Notes: generated by a model not told the origin, from the sequence alone. A stretch of DNA of 64,000 nucleotides from an uncultured Magnetospirillum sp. (GCF_903853455.1 NZ_CAINTR010000173.1:41308-105307); one strand, 5' to 3'. Shown: positions 8,093-18,176, counted from the stretch's first letter. Numbers and translations are program-made.

Positions 8093-9421
8093 ATGACCAA
8101 AGCCCCCTCGACCCTGTCCTACGACGAGTTGCGCGCCCTCGACGCCCGCCATGTCTGGCATCCCTTCACCCAGGCCGGCACCGCGCCGCCGGCCATCCTG
8201 GCACTGGGCGCCAAGGGAGCGACCATCTATGCCGCCGACGGCCGCGAATACCTGGACCTGGTGTCGTCGTGGTGGGTCAACCTGCACGGCCATGGCAACC
8301 CGGCCATCGCCCAGGCCATCGCCGACCAGGCGCTACGGCTGGAGCAGGTGATCTTCGCCGACTTCACCCACGAGCCGGCGGCGCGGCTGGCGGCGCGGGT
8401 GACGCGGCTGCTGCCGGGCGACCTCGACCGGGTATTCTATTCCGACAACGGCTCCACCGCCGTGGAAGTGGCGTTGAAACTGGCCCACCAGTACTGGCGC
8501 AACCGGGGGCAACAGCGCAGCGTCTATGTCGCCTTCGAGGGCGGCTATCACGGCGACACCGCCGGAGCCATGTCGGCGGGTCATTCCTCGGGCTATTTCG
8601 AGCAGTGGAAGGAAATGCTGTTCCCGGTCCAGACGGTGCCCTTCCCCGCCACCTGGGACGACGACCCGGAGGTGGAGGCCAAGGAGCAGGCGGCGCTGGA
8701 CGCGCTGGACCTGATCTTCGCCACCCATCCCGACCACGTGGCGGCGGTGATCGTCGAGCCGCTGATCCAGGGCGCCGCCGGCATGCGCATGTGCCGGCCA
8801 CAATTCCTGCGGGCCTTGGAACAGCGAGTCCGCGACGCCGATTCCCTGCTGATCTTCGACGAGGTGATGACCGGGTTCGGCCGCACCGGCGCCCTGTTCG
8901 CCTGCGTCAAGGCGGGGGTGACGCCCGATCTGGTGTGCCTGTCCAAGGGCCTGACCGGCGGCTTCCTGCCCATGTCCCTCACCGTGGCGCGCGAAGCCAT
9001 CTTCCAGGAATTCCTCGGCCAGGACCTGACGCGGGCCTTCCTGCACGGCCATTCCTACACCGCCAATCCGCTGGGCTGCGCCGCCGGGCTGGCCTCGCTC
9101 GACCTGTTGCAGGCGTCCGACTGCCAGGAGCGGATCAAGGCCATCGAAGCCATCCACCGCGCGCGGCTCGACGGGTTGAGGACACGGCCGAACGTGGCTC
9201 GGACCCGGATCTGTGGTACAATCGCAGCCATGGACGTGATTGGGGACGGCGAAGGCTACGCCGCCGGAATCGGGCCTCGGCTGAAGGCGGCGTTCCTGGA
9301 GCGTGGTCTGCTGCTGCGGCCACTGGGCAATGTTTTGTACCTGCTGCCGCCCTACTGTATCGGCGAAGCCGATCTTCACCGGGCCTGGGACGTGATCGGC
9401 GAGGTCCTGGAGACACTGTGA
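8093..9421 (+). CDS. bioA: Adenosylmethionine--8-amino-7-oxononanoate aminotransferase BioA
   Basis: PLP class III transaminase that uses SAM as amino donor to make 7,8-diaminopelargonic acid. The family N terminus HVWHPFTQ, the SSWWVNLHGHGNPAIAQA block, the YSDNGSTAVEVALK cofactor region, GGYHGDT, the cofactor Asp in LLIFDEVMTGFGRTG and the Schiff-base lysine in LVCLSKGLTGG are all present. From ATG 8093 it is 442 aa; GTG 8063 would add ten residues but has no better ribosome-binding site. Its stop overlaps the next gene by TGATG. Confidence 0.96.
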   Translation: MTKAPSTLSYDELRALDARHVWHPFTQAGTAPPAILALGAKGATIYAADGREYLDLVSSWWVNLHGHGNPAIAQAIADQALRLEQVIFADFTHEPAARLAARVTRLLPGDLDRVFYSDNGSTAVEVALKLAHQYWRNRGQQRSVYVAFEGGYHGDTAGAMSAGHSSGYFEQWKEMLFPVQTVPFPATWDDDPEVEAKEQAALDALDLIFATHPDHVAAVIVEPLIQGAAGMRMCRPQFLRALEQRVRDADSLLIFDEVMTGFGRTGALFACVKAGVTPDLVCLSKGLTGGFLPMSLTVAREAIFQEFLGQDLTRAFLHGHSYTANPLGCAAGLASLDLLQASDCQERIKAIEAIHRARLDGLRTRPNVARTRICGTIAAMDVIGDGEGYAAGIGPRLKAAFLERGLLLRPLGNVLYLLPPYCIGEADLHRAWDVIGEVLETL

Positions 9422-10110
9422 TGCTGCGAATCGAGGAAATCGTCGGCAATGTGGACGACGACTTCCGCGACCATCTCCTGGAGATGGGCGACGAGCGCCT
9501 GCGCGCCCTGCTCGACGATTCCCATGCGCTGCGCCATCTGCTGCCGCTGGGAGTGTCCTACCGGGAAGCGGTGACGGCGATCACCGCCATCCTCGAATAC
9601 CGCGCCAACCCGCCGGAGGAACCGGCGCCGCCTCCCCCCAAGAAGAAGCGCCCCGCCCGCAAGAAGAAGGTGGCGACCACCGAGCCCGACCCGGAGCCGG
9701 AACCGGAGCCCGTGCCGGTCGAAGCCCCTGATGGCCCCCCCCCATCCTCACCCGCGGGAAGACTCGAGGATTCACACATATCTTCGGATGATATCGGCGC
9801 GCCGAACCATCCCGCCGTCATGGCCGGGCCCGGTCCCGACCATCCACGCCGCGCCGCCCCCCCCGAATTCGAGGGCCGGATAGGCGTGGATACGCGGGAC
9901 AAGCCCGCGCATGACGATATTAAAGCCATTCAACCGGACGCGATCTGTGCCCCTCCTCTCCCTGAGGGAGAGGGTCGGGGTGAGAGGGATTTGCCAGCCG
10001 AGGAGCATCTCGCCCTGCCGCCGTTGCGTCCGCGCCGCCGCGACCATGTCATCCTGTTGTTGCCGATCCTCTTGGCGGCGGCGCTGGTCATCCTGCTGCT
10101 GCTCCGGTAA
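9421..10110 (+). CDS. Unknown protein with C-terminal membrane anchor; repeat DNA inside its reading frame
   Basis: A 229-aa protein translationally coupled to bioA (TGATG at 9419-9423). Residues 1-62 are acidic and helical (VDDDFRDHLLEMGDERLRALL). A Pro/Lys/Glu-rich linker follows (PPPPKKKRPARKKK, then EPDPEPEPEPVP). Residues about 125-190 are low in predicted structure, and the DNA that encodes them is two palindromic repeat elements. The C terminus is a single hydrophobic segment (HVILLLPILLAAALVILLLL). I recognise no domain and assign no function. The coupling to bioA may be accidental. The repeat-derived segment is probably absent from orthologues. Confidence 0.7.
   Translation: MLRIEEIVGNVDDDFRDHLLEMGDERLRALLDDSHALRHLLPLGVSYREAVTAITAILEYRANPPEEPAPPPPKKKRPARKKKVATTEPDPEPEPEPVPVEAPDGPPPSSPAGRLEDSHISSDDIGAPNHPAVMAGPGPDHPRRAAPPEFEGRIGVDTRDKPAHDDIKAIQPDAICAPPLPEGEGRGERDLPAEEHLALPPLRPRRRDHVILLLPILLAAALVILLLLR
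9816..9916. repeat. Palindromic repeat element inside a coding sequence (first)
   Basis: Two arms of about 34 bp form an imperfect inverted repeat: CGTCATGGCCGGGCCCGGTC at 9816 onward and, read in reverse complement from 9916, CGTCATGCGCGGGCTTGTCC, both running to CCACGCC. Sequence like this is a common intergenic palindrome in alphaproteobacteria. Here it lies in frame within the gene 9421-10110 and adds about 34 residues. Confidence 0.7.
9950..9989. repeat. Palindromic repeat element inside a coding sequence (second)
   Basis: CCTCTCCCTGAGGGAGAGG with flanking CGGGGTGAGAGG matches the CCCTCTCCC-type element seen between bioD and bioA. It continues the frame of gene 9421-10110 as PPLPEGEGRGER. 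Confidence 0.65.
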
Positions 10111-10121
10111 ATTCCCGGACC

Positions 10122-11129
10122 ATGTCCCACCGCCTGCTGTCCCGTCTGCCGCTGCTGTTGATCCTTGTCGCCCTGGCCGCCGGCGGCGGCTGGCTGTGGC
10201 AGCGCAGCCGCGTGATCGAGGTGATGGCGGCGGCGCCGCACCGGGGACCGGCGGTGGAGGCCATCTACGCCACCGGTACGGTGGAGGCCGAGAAATGGGC
10301 CCGCATCGCCTCGGTGGTGCCGGGGCGCATCGCCGAAATCCTGGCCTTCGAGGGCGACACGGTGCGCGCGGGCCAGCCGCTGGCCCGGCTCGACGACCGC
10401 GAGGCCCATGCCCGGGTCGCGGAGTTGGAGGCCAAGGCGGCCTATTGGCGGGAAGAGATGGCCCGCTCCGACCTGCTGGCGGCCCGCGGCATCCGGCCGC
10501 AGGAAAACGCGCAGAAGGCCCGCAGCGAGTATAACCAGGTGATCGCCGCCATCACCGCCGCCCGCCAGCGCCGCACCGACCTGTTGGTGACCTCGCCCAT
10601 GGACGGGGTGGTGCTGCGCCGCGACGGCGAGGTCGGCGAACTGGCCGAATTGAAGGACTCGCTGTTCTGGGTCGGCGCGCCGCGCCCCTTGCGCATCACC
10701 GCCGAGGTGGACGAGGAGGACATCGCCCGCGTCCGAACCGGCCAGAAGGTGCTGATCAAGGCTGACGCCTTCACCGACCGGGTGCTGGAAGCCCGCGTCG
10801 ACCGCATCACCCCCAAGGGCGACCCCGTCAACAAGACCTTCCGGGTCCGGGCGCTGCTGCCCGACGACACGCCCTTGATGGTGGGGATGACCACCGAGAT
10901 CAACATCATCACCCAGGAACACCCCGACGCCCTGCTGATCCCCGCCACCGCCGTGGTCGACGGTAAGGTGCTGGTGGTCGAGGACGGCGTCGCCCGCCCG
11001 GCGCCGGTGGTGCTCGGCATTCGCGGCCGAACCGTGGTGGAGGTGCTGGGCGGACTATCGACCGACCGCTCGGTCATAGTATCGCCACCCCCCGGCCTCA
11101 AGGACGGCGACCGCGTGCGGGTGAAGTAG
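10122..11129 (+). CDS. Periplasmic adaptor / membrane fusion protein (HlyD/MacA-like)
   Basis: A 335-aa adaptor with an N-terminal membrane anchor (LLSRLPLLLILVALAAGGGW). It has a biotinyl-lipoyl half motif (GRIAEILAFEGDTVRAGQPLA), a short helical hairpin, the second lipoyl half (VTSPMDGVVLRRDGEVGE) and beta-barrel and membrane-proximal domains (PATAVVDGKVLVVEDG). Such proteins link inner-membrane pumps to periplasm or outer membrane. It is followed 2 nt later by a FtsX-type permease and an ABC ATPase, so the three form a MacAB/Lol-like exporter of unknown substrate. No TolC partner is adjacent; the nearest is the gene at 25067. Confidence 0.9.
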   Translation: MSHRLLSRLPLLLILVALAAGGGWLWQRSRVIEVMAAAPHRGPAVEAIYATGTVEAEKWARIASVVPGRIAEILAFEGDTVRAGQPLARLDDREAHARVAELEAKAAYWREEMARSDLLAARGIRPQENAQKARSEYNQVIAAITAARQRRTDLLVTSPMDGVVLRRDGEVGELAELKDSLFWVGAPRPLRITAEVDEEDIARVRTGQKVLIKADAFTDRVLEARVDRITPKGDPVNKTFRVRALLPDDTPLMVGMTTEINIITQEHPDALLIPATAVVDGKVLVVEDGVARPAPVVLGIRGRTVVEVLGGLSTDRSVIVSPPPGLKDGDRVRVK

Positions 11130-11131
11130 CC

Positions 11132-12379
11132 ATGGCGCTGCCGCTCGGTCTCCACATCGCGCTTCAGCACCTGCTGCACCGACGCCGCCAGACCCTGGTG
11201 TCACTGCTGGGCGTGGCGCTGGGGGTGGCGTTCTTCATCGCCATCTCGGCCATGATGCAGGGCTTCCAGCGCGACTTCGTCGCCCGCATCATCGACGTGC
11301 AGCCCCACATCATCATCAAGGACGAGGTCCGCGAGGCGCCCATGCAGCCGGTGGAGCGCGCCTATCCCGGCGGCGCCGTGTCCCTGCGCGGCCTGAAGCC
11401 CATGGAAGAGGTGCGCGGCATTCGCGGCGCCCGCAACATCCTGGCGACGCTGGAAGACCTGCCGGGGGTCCATGTGGCCCCGGCGCTGTCGGGCAACCTG
11501 CTGCTGCGCTTCGGCGGCAAGGACCTGTCGGTCAACGTCACCGGCATCGACCCCGCCCGCGAGCGCAAGGTGACCCACATCGAGAAGGACCTGCTGTCGG
11601 GCTCGCTCGACGCGCTCTATACCACCTCCAACGCCATCATCCTGGGCGAGGGCGTCGCCAAGAAGGGCGGCATCCGTTCGGGCGACCTGATCTCGGCGGT
11701 GTCGCCGGTGGGCGTGGTGCTGAAGATGAAGGTGGTGGGAATCTTCAGCAGCGGCATCACCCTGATGGACAATTTCGACACCTATGTCCTGCTGAAGAAG
11801 GCCCAGGTGCTGCAAAACCGCACCAATGTGGTCAACCGGGTCAACCTGCGCCTGGACGACGTGGAGTTGGCGGCGCCGCTGGCCGCCCAGGTCGAGCGGC
11901 AGTTCGGCTATCGCTCGGAGCCATGGCAGGAACAGTCGCGCAACGTTCTCGGCATCTTCGTCATCCAGAACGCCATCATGTATTCGACGGTCGGCGCCAT
12001 CCTGATCGTCGCCTGCTTCGGCATCTTCAACGTCATTTCCACCGTGGTGTTCGAAAAGACCAAGGATATCGGCATCCTCAAATCCATCGGCTTCCGCGAC
12101 CGCGACATCCGCCGCATCTTCGTGACGGAAGGGCTGATCGTCGGCGTGATCGGCACCGTGATCGGCTGGGGCCTGGGCTGGGGCCTGATCGAGTTCATGG
12201 CCTCGCTGCACTTCGAGATGGAGGGCTTCGTCCGCGCCCAGGGCTTCATCCTCTACCGCACGCCGGTTCACTACATGGTCAGCGCCGCCATGGCCATCGC
12301 CTCGGCCACCCTGGCGGCCTGGGTGCCGGCGCGGCGCGCGTCCCGCCTCAATCCGGTCGACATCGTGCGGGGAAGCTGA
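11132..12379 (+). CDS. ABC transporter permease, FtsX/MacB/LolC type
   Basis: A 415-aa permease with the MacB topology. One TM segment near the N terminus (TLVSLLGVALGVAFFIAISAM) is followed by a large periplasmic domain (about residues 50-270) and three C-terminal TM segments (IMYSTVGAILIVACFGIFNV, GLIVGVIGTVIGWGLGWGLI, SAAMAIASATLAAWVPARRA). It ends with the family signature ARRASRLNPVDIVRG. VFEKTKDIGILKSIGF is the coupling-helix region that touches the ATPase. It sits between its adaptor and ATPase genes with almost no spacing. Lipoprotein release (LolC-like) and export with MacA are both possible; the separate HlyD-type adaptor favours the latter. Confidence 0.9.
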   Translation: MALPLGLHIALQHLLHRRRQTLVSLLGVALGVAFFIAISAMMQGFQRDFVARIIDVQPHIIIKDEVREAPMQPVERAYPGGAVSLRGLKPMEEVRGIRGARNILATLEDLPGVHVAPALSGNLLLRFGGKDLSVNVTGIDPARERKVTHIEKDLLSGSLDALYTTSNAIILGEGVAKKGGIRSGDLISAVSPVGVVLKMKVVGIFSSGITLMDNFDTYVLLKKAQVLQNRTNVVNRVNLRLDDVELAAPLAAQVERQFGYRSEPWQEQSRNVLGIFVIQNAIMYSTVGAILIVACFGIFNVISTVVFEKTKDIGILKSIGFRDRDIRRIFVTEGLIVGVIGTVIGWGLGWGLIEFMASLHFEMEGFVRAQGFILYRTPVHYMVSAAMAIASATLAAWVPARRASRLNPVDIVRGS

Positions 12380-12381
12380 GC

Positions 12382-13053
<672 letters not shown>

Positions 13054-13102
13054 GGGGGGCCTCGGCCCAGCGCTTAACGTTGCATCGACGAGCCGCAGGC
13101 TC

Positions 13103-13190
13103 GGAGTTGCGGCCAAAGGCCGGCGCCGCTCGTGCGGCGAAAGCCAAGGCGAACGGAGTTCGCCGCCCGGCGATTGAGGGGCAACCGAAA
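13103..13190 (+). repeat. Dispersed variable-stem element, copy B
   Basis: GGAGTTGCGGCCAAAGGCCG, then CGAAAGCCAA, hairpin GGCGAAC/GGA/GTTCGCC (13148-13164), CGCCCGGCG and TTGAGGGGCAACCGAAAGC. It lies between the converging lolD-like and DUF294 genes, ending about 6 nt from the DUF294 stop codon. Confidence 0.75.
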
Positions 13191-13195
13191 GCCTC

Positions 13196-14635
13196 CTACC
13201 CCCCGACGCCGCAGACGAATTTCAGCGTCTTCAGGCGCTTGAAGGCCCAGCGCAGGCGGGTGCGGGTACGCTTGTCGTAGCGCTTGGGATCGATGCGGGC
13301 CGAGGGCGGAATGTCCATGGCGAGGTCGGCCAGCTGCTGTTCCAGCATGACCCGCAGCACCACTTCGCGCACCTCGATGAAATCGCGCAGGTCATCCTCG
13401 TGCAACGCGCCGGATTCCTGTAGGGCGGCAAAGCGCTCGTCGGTGCTGGTTGCCGGGACACGGGCGCGGATGGCGCGCAGACGCGCCGCGCTCACCAGCG
13501 GCAGCAGACCGAATTTCTTGGCGTTCAGGCGGCCGTGCTTGGTGACGAAATTGCCGAACAGGCCGAGCGAGCCGTCCATGCCGGCGACGTTCTGGGCCAG
13601 ATAGCGCATGAAGAAGGCCGATTGCGACGCCTTGTCCATGGCCATGGTCCGCAACTCCTCGGCCAGGGCGCGGTCGCCCCACACCGGCTGGAAGTCGAAG
13701 AAGATGTCGCAGTACATCACGGTCTGGTTCTCGACCGAATAGACCCACCGATGCACCTCGTCGCGCCACTCGTCCAGGCTCTTGCGCCATTTGGGCTCGC
13801 GCGCCATCACGCCCCCCAGGCAGAACGGAATGCCGGCCGCCTGGAGAATGTCGTTGAGACGCTTGCCCAATTCGGCGAACCACACGTCGTCGGCGGGCTT
13901 GCCGTCATGGACGATGGCGTTGTCCTGGTCGAAGGCCAGCAGGCTTTCGCCGCGACCGCCGGAACCAAGGATCAGCACGGCATAGCGGGCGGGAGCGCCG
14001 CCCCAACCGTCGTCCAGCAGCGACAGTTCCGCCAGTTCGGCGGCCCGCGCCGTCATGTCGCGCAGCACCAGCGAAATCACCGAAGCGATGTTGCGGGCGG
14101 TGACGCCTTCGTCCAGCAAGCCGCGCGCCAGCGTGGGCAGCTTGTCCAGGATTCCGTGCATGTCGTGGCCGTCGCGGGCATTCTCGACCGAATCGCCCAG
14201 CACCAGCGCCTCGGTGGCGCGGACCTTCAGCAGCGCCCGGCCGGTGATCATGCCCAGCGGCCGCTTGTCGTCATCGACCACCACCAGATGACGCAGGCCC
14301 ATGCGGGTCATGCGGGCCAGCGCCACATAGACGAAGGCGTCGGCCGGAACGGTGGCCACCGGCTTGGTCATGGCCTCGGCCAGCGTCACCTCGAGCCCGG
14401 ACGGCCCGTCATTGGACAGAACACGCAGCAGATCCCGCTCGGTGAAGATGCCGGCGGTCCGGCCGCCGTCGTCGATGCCGACGATGGAAGAAACGCGGGC
14501 CTCGTACATCTTGCGCACCGCCTCGGCAAGCGTAAGCGTGTCCGGCGCGGTCAAGACAGGAGTGCTCATCACCTCGCGAAGGCGATGGCGATAAGGAAAG
14601 CTGTCAATCTTAGCAAGTGCGGCAATGTCGTTCAT
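13196..14635 (-). CDS. CBS-domain / DUF294 nucleotidyltransferase-like signalling protein
   Basis: A 479-aa cytoplasmic protein. N-terminal tandem CBS domains occupy about residues 15-145 (REVMSTPVLTAPDTLTLAEA, GIFTERDLLRV, MTKPVATVPADAFV, LGMITGRALL). The DUF294 nucleotidyltransferase core follows with GSGGRGESLLAFDQDNAIV, which has the G-S and D-x-D features of the Pol-beta/GlnD superfamily. A helical DUF294_C domain ends the protein. The reaction is unknown; homology to GlnD suggests nucleotidyl transfer, and the CBS pair suggests adenine-nucleotide sensing. The family is often found with acetate permease genes and DnaQ-like exonucleases, as it is here (15468 and 19881). It is transcribed away from the actP operon. 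Confidence 0.9.
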   Translation of the reverse strand: MNDIAALAKIDSFPYRHRLREVMSTPVLTAPDTLTLAEAVRKMYEARVSSIVGIDDGGRTAGIFTERDLLRVLSNDGPSGLEVTLAEAMTKPVATVPADAFVYVALARMTRMGLRHLVVVDDDKRPLGMITGRALLKVRATEALVLGDSVENARDGHDMHGILDKLPTLARGLLDEGVTARNIASVISLVLRDMTARAAELAELSLLDDGWGGAPARYAVLILGSGGRGESLLAFDQDNAIVHDGKPADDVWFAELGKRLNDILQAAGIPFCLGGVMAREPKWRKSLDEWRDEVHRWVYSVENQTVMYCDIFFDFQPVWGDRALAEELRTMAMDKASQSAFFMRYLAQNVAGMDGSLGLFGNFVTKHGRLNAKKFGLLPLVSAARLRAIRARVPATSTDERFAALQESGALHEDDLRDFIEVREVVLRVMLEQQLADLAMDIPPSARIDPKRYDKRTRTRLRWAFKRLKTLKFVCGVGG

Positions 14636-15135
14636 GGCGCGATCACGATAGTGGCCAATTGGAATTTTTCAACGGATTTCTGTCGGATAATGAATGTTTG
14701 CGAGTACGACGCCATATGCCGCGAAATGCTCTACGAGAACACCATAGGGTGTTTACTGGATACCAGCCACTCAGTGACGAATGCATCCAGCGATAAGCAC
14801 AAGTGTCACTTTCGGGGGACTAAGCAAAAACTATGACAAGCACGGGCCTTGTCTTTAGTAAATCGACATCACCTCAAAGGTGAATACCTACTTTCTCATT
14901 AGAATAACCTGTTCATTAAATGGGATGCATTCGTACGGAGTTGACGCCAAAGAGCACGGATGTTAATGAGAGACATAGCCTCAGGCAAGCTGTGGGCGTA
15001 TGTCGGGCACGCATAGGTGCTCCCACGCGCTCGCACGCTCTGGAACATTCAAACCGGCACCAAGACCGGAAATGGAAAACATCATTCGTCAGCCCCCTAG
15101 CGGGGTGCGCGGCGGTGACAAAGTGGAGGGTCAAA
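14636..15135. other. 500-nt AT-richer intergenic region upstream of DUF485-actP
   Basis: No convincing gene. Base composition is visibly less GC-rich than the surroundings between about 14650 and 15060. It contains a 6-bp inverted repeat (AACACC/ATAG/GGTGTT, 14748-14763) and a CCCC/GGGG hairpin near 15092. It must hold the divergent promoters for the DUF294 gene and the DUF485-actP operon. The DUF485 frame stays open upstream to 14920, but the translation there looks non-coding. No sigma-54 element was seen. Confidence 0.6.
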
Positions 15136-15468
15136 GTGAAATCACCTGCACAAACAGCTCAGCATCTTGCGAGCGTGGACCACATTCGGAACAATCCGAA
15201 GTTCGCCGAACTCGTCCGCAAGCGGACGACGTTCGCCTGGACGCTGTCCATCATCATCCTGGTCATCTATTATGGCTTCATTGCCGTCATCGCCTTCGAC
15301 AAGGCATGGCTGGGCACTCCGTTGGGTGCCGGCATTGTCACCACCATCGGCTTCCCGATCGGCGTGGGCGTGATCCTCGCCGCCATCATCCTGACCGGCG
15401 TCTACGTCTATCGCGCCAATGGCGAGTTCGACGAGATCAATCGCCAGATCATCGAGGAATCCCGCTGA
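15136..15468 (+). CDS. DUF485 inner-membrane protein (ActP partner)
   Basis: A 110-aa protein with two TM segments ([20 protein letters not shown] and [20 protein letters not shown]) and the DUF485 start region [19 protein letters not shown]. This family (YjcH-like) is nearly always encoded directly upstream of acetate permease genes. GTG 15136 has GGAGG 6 nt upstream; the ORF-track start at 14920 is rejected. Its stop overlaps the actP ATG (TGATG), so the two are co-translated. Its biochemical role is not established. Confidence 0.9.
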   Translation: MKSPAQTAQHLASVDHIRNNPKFAELVRKRTTFAWTLSIIILVIYYGFIAVIAFDKAWLGTPLGAGIVTTIGFPIGVGVILAAIILTGVYVYRANGEFDEINRQIIEESR

Positions 15469-17153
15469 TGAAGACGATCAAGACCGCATTCGCGTCCATG
15501 CTCGCCACCGGCGGCGTGGCGCTCATGAGCACCGCCGCCCTGGCGGCCGGTGCCGATCTCGGCGGCGCCGAGAAGCAGCCCACCAACTGGCATGCCATCG
15601 TCATGTTCGTCATCTTCGTGGGCATGACGCTCGGCATCACCTATTGGGCGGCCAAGCGCACCAAGACGGCGGCCGACTTCTATGCCGCCGGCGGCGGCAT
15701 CACCGGCTTCCAGAACGGTCTGGCCATCGCCGGCGACTACATGTCGGCGGCGTCGTTCCTGGGTATTTCCGCCCTGGTCTACGGGTCCGGCTATGACGGC
15801 CTGATCTTCTCGGTGGGTTGGCTGGTCGGCTGGCCGATCATCCTGTTCCTGATCGCCGAGCGTCTGCGCAACCTGGGCAAGTACACCTTCGCCGACGTGG
15901 CCAGCTATCGCCTCGCCCGCATGCCGGTCCGCACCTTCGCGGCCACCGGTTCGCTGATCGTGGTGATCTTCTACCTGATCGGCCAGATGGTCGGCGCGGG
16001 TCAGTTGATCAAGCTGCTGTTCGGCATGGACTACATCTACGCGGTCATGATCGTCGGCGCGCTGATGATGGTCTACGTCACCTTCGGCGGCATGGTCGCC
16101 ACCACCTGGGTGCAGATCATCAAGGCCGGTCTGCTGCTGTGCGGCGCGACCTTCATCGCCTTCGGCGTCATGAGCAAGTTCGGCTTCTCGTTCGAGGCGC
16201 TGTTCGTCAAGGCGGTCGAGGTTCATCCCAAGCACGGCGCCATCATGGCTCCAGGCGCCCTGGTCAGCAATCCGGTCGACGCCATTTCGCTGGGCATGGC
16301 CCTGATGTTCGGCACCGCCGGCCTGCCGCATATCCTGATGCGCTTCTTCACCGTTCCCGATGCCAAGGAAGCCCGCAAGTCGGTGTTCTACGCTACCGGC
16401 TTCATCGGCTACTTCTACATCCTGACCTTCATCATCGGCTTTGGCGCCATCACCCTAGTGGCCACCAATCCGGAGTACATCGACGCGGTCAAGGGCGGCA
16501 TGAACCTGAAGGGCGGCAACAACATGGCCGCGGTGTGGCTGGCCCACGCCATCGGCGGCGACATGTTCCTCGGCTTCATCTCGGCCGTGGCCTTCGCCAC
16601 CATCCTGGCGGTGGTGTCGGGTCTGACCCTGGCGGGCGCGTCGGCGATTTCGCACGACCTCTATGCCAGCGTCATCATGCATGGTCAGGCCACCGAAGGT
16701 AAGGAAGTGACCGTTTCGAAGATCGCCTCCATCTGCCTCGGCGTCATCGCCGTGCTGCTGGGTCTGATCTTCGAGAAGCAGAACGTGGCGTTCATCGTGG
16801 CGCTCACCTTCTCGGTCGCGGCTTCGGCCAACTTCCCCGTGCTGGTGCTGTCCATGTTCTGGGGCGGCTTGACCACCCGTGGCGCCGTCATCGGCGGCTC
16901 CATCGGCCTGCTCATGTCGGTCATCATGGTGGTGCTCAGCAAGGCGGTTTGGGTGCAGAGCTTCGGTTTCCAGGCCGAAATCTTCCCCTATGCCTATCCG
17001 GCCCTGTTCTCGGTGCCGGCCGCGTTCTTCTTCTCGTGGCTGTTCTCGATCCTCGACAACAGCCCGCGTGCCGCTCAGGAGCGTGCCGCGTTCGAGGCTC
17101 AGGCGATCCGGTCCGAGACCGGCCTGGGTGCCGAAGGCGCTGCCGCTCACTAA
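15468..17153 (+). CDS. actP: Cation/acetate symporter ActP
   Basis: A 561-aa sodium:solute symporter (SSS family) that imports acetate and related short carboxylates. It has an N-terminal signal-like segment ([18 protein letters not shown]). About 13 TM segments follow, with conserved blocks [28 protein letters not shown] (split by TM1-2), [33 protein letters not shown] and [20 protein letters not shown], all typical of ActP. It is coupled to the DUF485 gene and followed by a strong terminator. The DUF294 protein, the LuxR-type regulator and the PAS-exonuclease nearby suggest a control circuit for acetate use. Confidence 0.94.
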   Translation: MKTIKTAFASMLATGGVALMSTAALAAGADLGGAEKQPTNWHAIVMFVIFVGMTLGITYWAAKRTKTAADFYAAGGGITGFQNGLAIAGDYMSAASFLGISALVYGSGYDGLIFSVGWLVGWPIILFLIAERLRNLGKYTFADVASYRLARMPVRTFAATGSLIVVIFYLIGQMVGAGQLIKLLFGMDYIYAVMIVGALMMVYVTFGGMVATTWVQIIKAGLLLCGATFIAFGVMSKFGFSFEALFVKAVEVHPKHGAIMAPGALVSNPVDAISLGMALMFGTAGLPHILMRFFTVPDAKEARKSVFYATGFIGYFYILTFIIGFGAITLVATNPEYIDAVKGGMNLKGGNNMAAVWLAHAIGGDMFLGFISAVAFATILAVVSGLTLAGASAISHDLYASVIMHGQATEGKEVTVSKIASICLGVIAVLLGLIFEKQNVAFIVALTFSVAASANFPVLVLSMFWGGLTTRGAVIGGSIGLLMSVIMVVLSKAVWVQSFGFQAEIFPYAYPALFSVPAAFFFSWLFSILDNSPRAAQERAAFEAQAIRSETGLGAEGAAAH

Positions 17154-17182
17154 GGAACGGTTCAAAAATCAGGGTAAAAACT

Positions 17183-17210
17183 GGGCCGCCGGGAAACCGG
17201 CGGCCCTTTT
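17183..17210 (+). terminator. Rho-independent terminator after actP
   Basis: 10-bp perfect stem GGGCCGCCGG, loop GAAA, CCGGCGGCCC, followed by TTTTCTTTT. It ends the DUF485-actP transcript just before the converging uppP gene. Confidence 0.9.
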
Positions 17211-17230
17211 CTTTTGGCTGCCCCCCAACC

Positions 17231-18025
17231 TCACCGGGTCAGGATCAGCACCAGCATCAGGGCACCGAAAACGATGCGGTAATAGGCGAAGGGCGCGAAG
17301 CCATGCCGGCCGATGAAGGTGATGAAGGTCTTGACCACCACCAAGGCGGCGAAGAAGGCGGCGACGAAGCCGACCGCGATCAGGGCGGAACCGTCGAGCG
17401 ACAGGGTCGACCAGTTCTTGTAGAGCGAATAGACGGTGGCGCCGGTCATGGTGGGGATGGCGAGAAAGAACGAGAACTCGGCGGCGGTCTTGCGCTCGAC
17501 CCCCAGCAGCATGGATCCCATGATGGTGGCGCCGGCGCGCGACACGCCGGGAACCATGGCCAGCACCTGGCAAAAGCCGATGGCGACGGACATGCGCGGC
17601 GACAGATCCTCGACCTCGTGGACACGGGCACGCTTGACCATCTTTTCGATGATCAGGATCGCGAAGCCCCCGACCACCAGGGCGGTGGCGGCCACCAGCG
17701 GCGATTCCAGCATCTGCTTGATGTATTTGTAGGCGGTGGCGCCGATCACCGCCGCCGGCAGGAAGGCCAGCAGGACGTTGCGCACGAAGGCGAAGGAGCG
17801 CGGATTGGTCAGGGTGGTGGCGACGCCCCACAGCTTGTGCCAGTAAACCACGCAGACGGCGAGGATGGCGCCTAGCTGGATGACGATCTCGAAGGTCTTG
17901 CCGGGCGGTCCCTCGAATCCCAGCATGTCGCCGATCAACAGCAGGTGGGCGGTGCTGGAAACCGGCAGGAACTCGGTCAGCCCCTCGATGATGCCGAGGA
18001 GCAAGGCTTCAAGAAAAAGTTGCAT
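17231..18025 (-). CDS. uppP: Undecaprenyl-diphosphatase UppP (BacA)
   Basis: Integral membrane phosphatase that recycles undecaprenyl pyrophosphate for cell-wall synthesis; overexpression of the family gives bacitracin resistance. Both catalytic blocks are visible: GLTEFLPVSSTAHL near the N terminus and PGVSRAGATIMGSMLLG in the second half. About eight TM segments; 264 aa, as expected. ATG 18025 has AGGGG 4 nt upstream and gives the standard MQLFLEALLLGIIEGLTE start, so the 51-residue extension in the ORF track is rejected. Confidence 0.95.
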   Translation of the reverse strand: MQLFLEALLLGIIEGLTEFLPVSSTAHLLLIGDMLGFEGPPGKTFEIVIQLGAILAVCVVYWHKLWGVATTLTNPRSFAFVRNVLLAFLPAAVIGATAYKYIKQMLESPLVAATALVVGGFAILIIEKMVKRARVHEVEDLSPRMSVAIGFCQVLAMVPGVSRAGATIMGSMLLGVERKTAAEFSFFLAIPTMTGATVYSLYKNWSTLSLDGSALIAVGFVAAFFAALVVVKTFITFIGRHGFAPFAYYRIVFGALMLVLILTR

Positions 18026-18176
18026 GATTCCCCTGAGGATGGCCGTGGTTGGGGCCGGATGATGCGTGGTCAAACCGTCCGGCGCAATCGGCAAAATGCG
18101 ACACGAAGCTGTCACTGGCCCGCCCCCGGGCGATCTGGTACCTCGGAGGTCGAACCCAACACGAGGAGCAGCCCTC

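Noticed and set aside
14920-15135. N-terminal extension of the DUF485 ORF
   Set aside because: The sequence lacks coding character and GTG 15136 has a GGAGG at correct spacing giving the standard family length.
15000-15467. Upstream extension of the actP reading frame
   Set aside because: It covers the DUF485 gene in another frame; actP starts at the TGATG junction with a signal-like segment.
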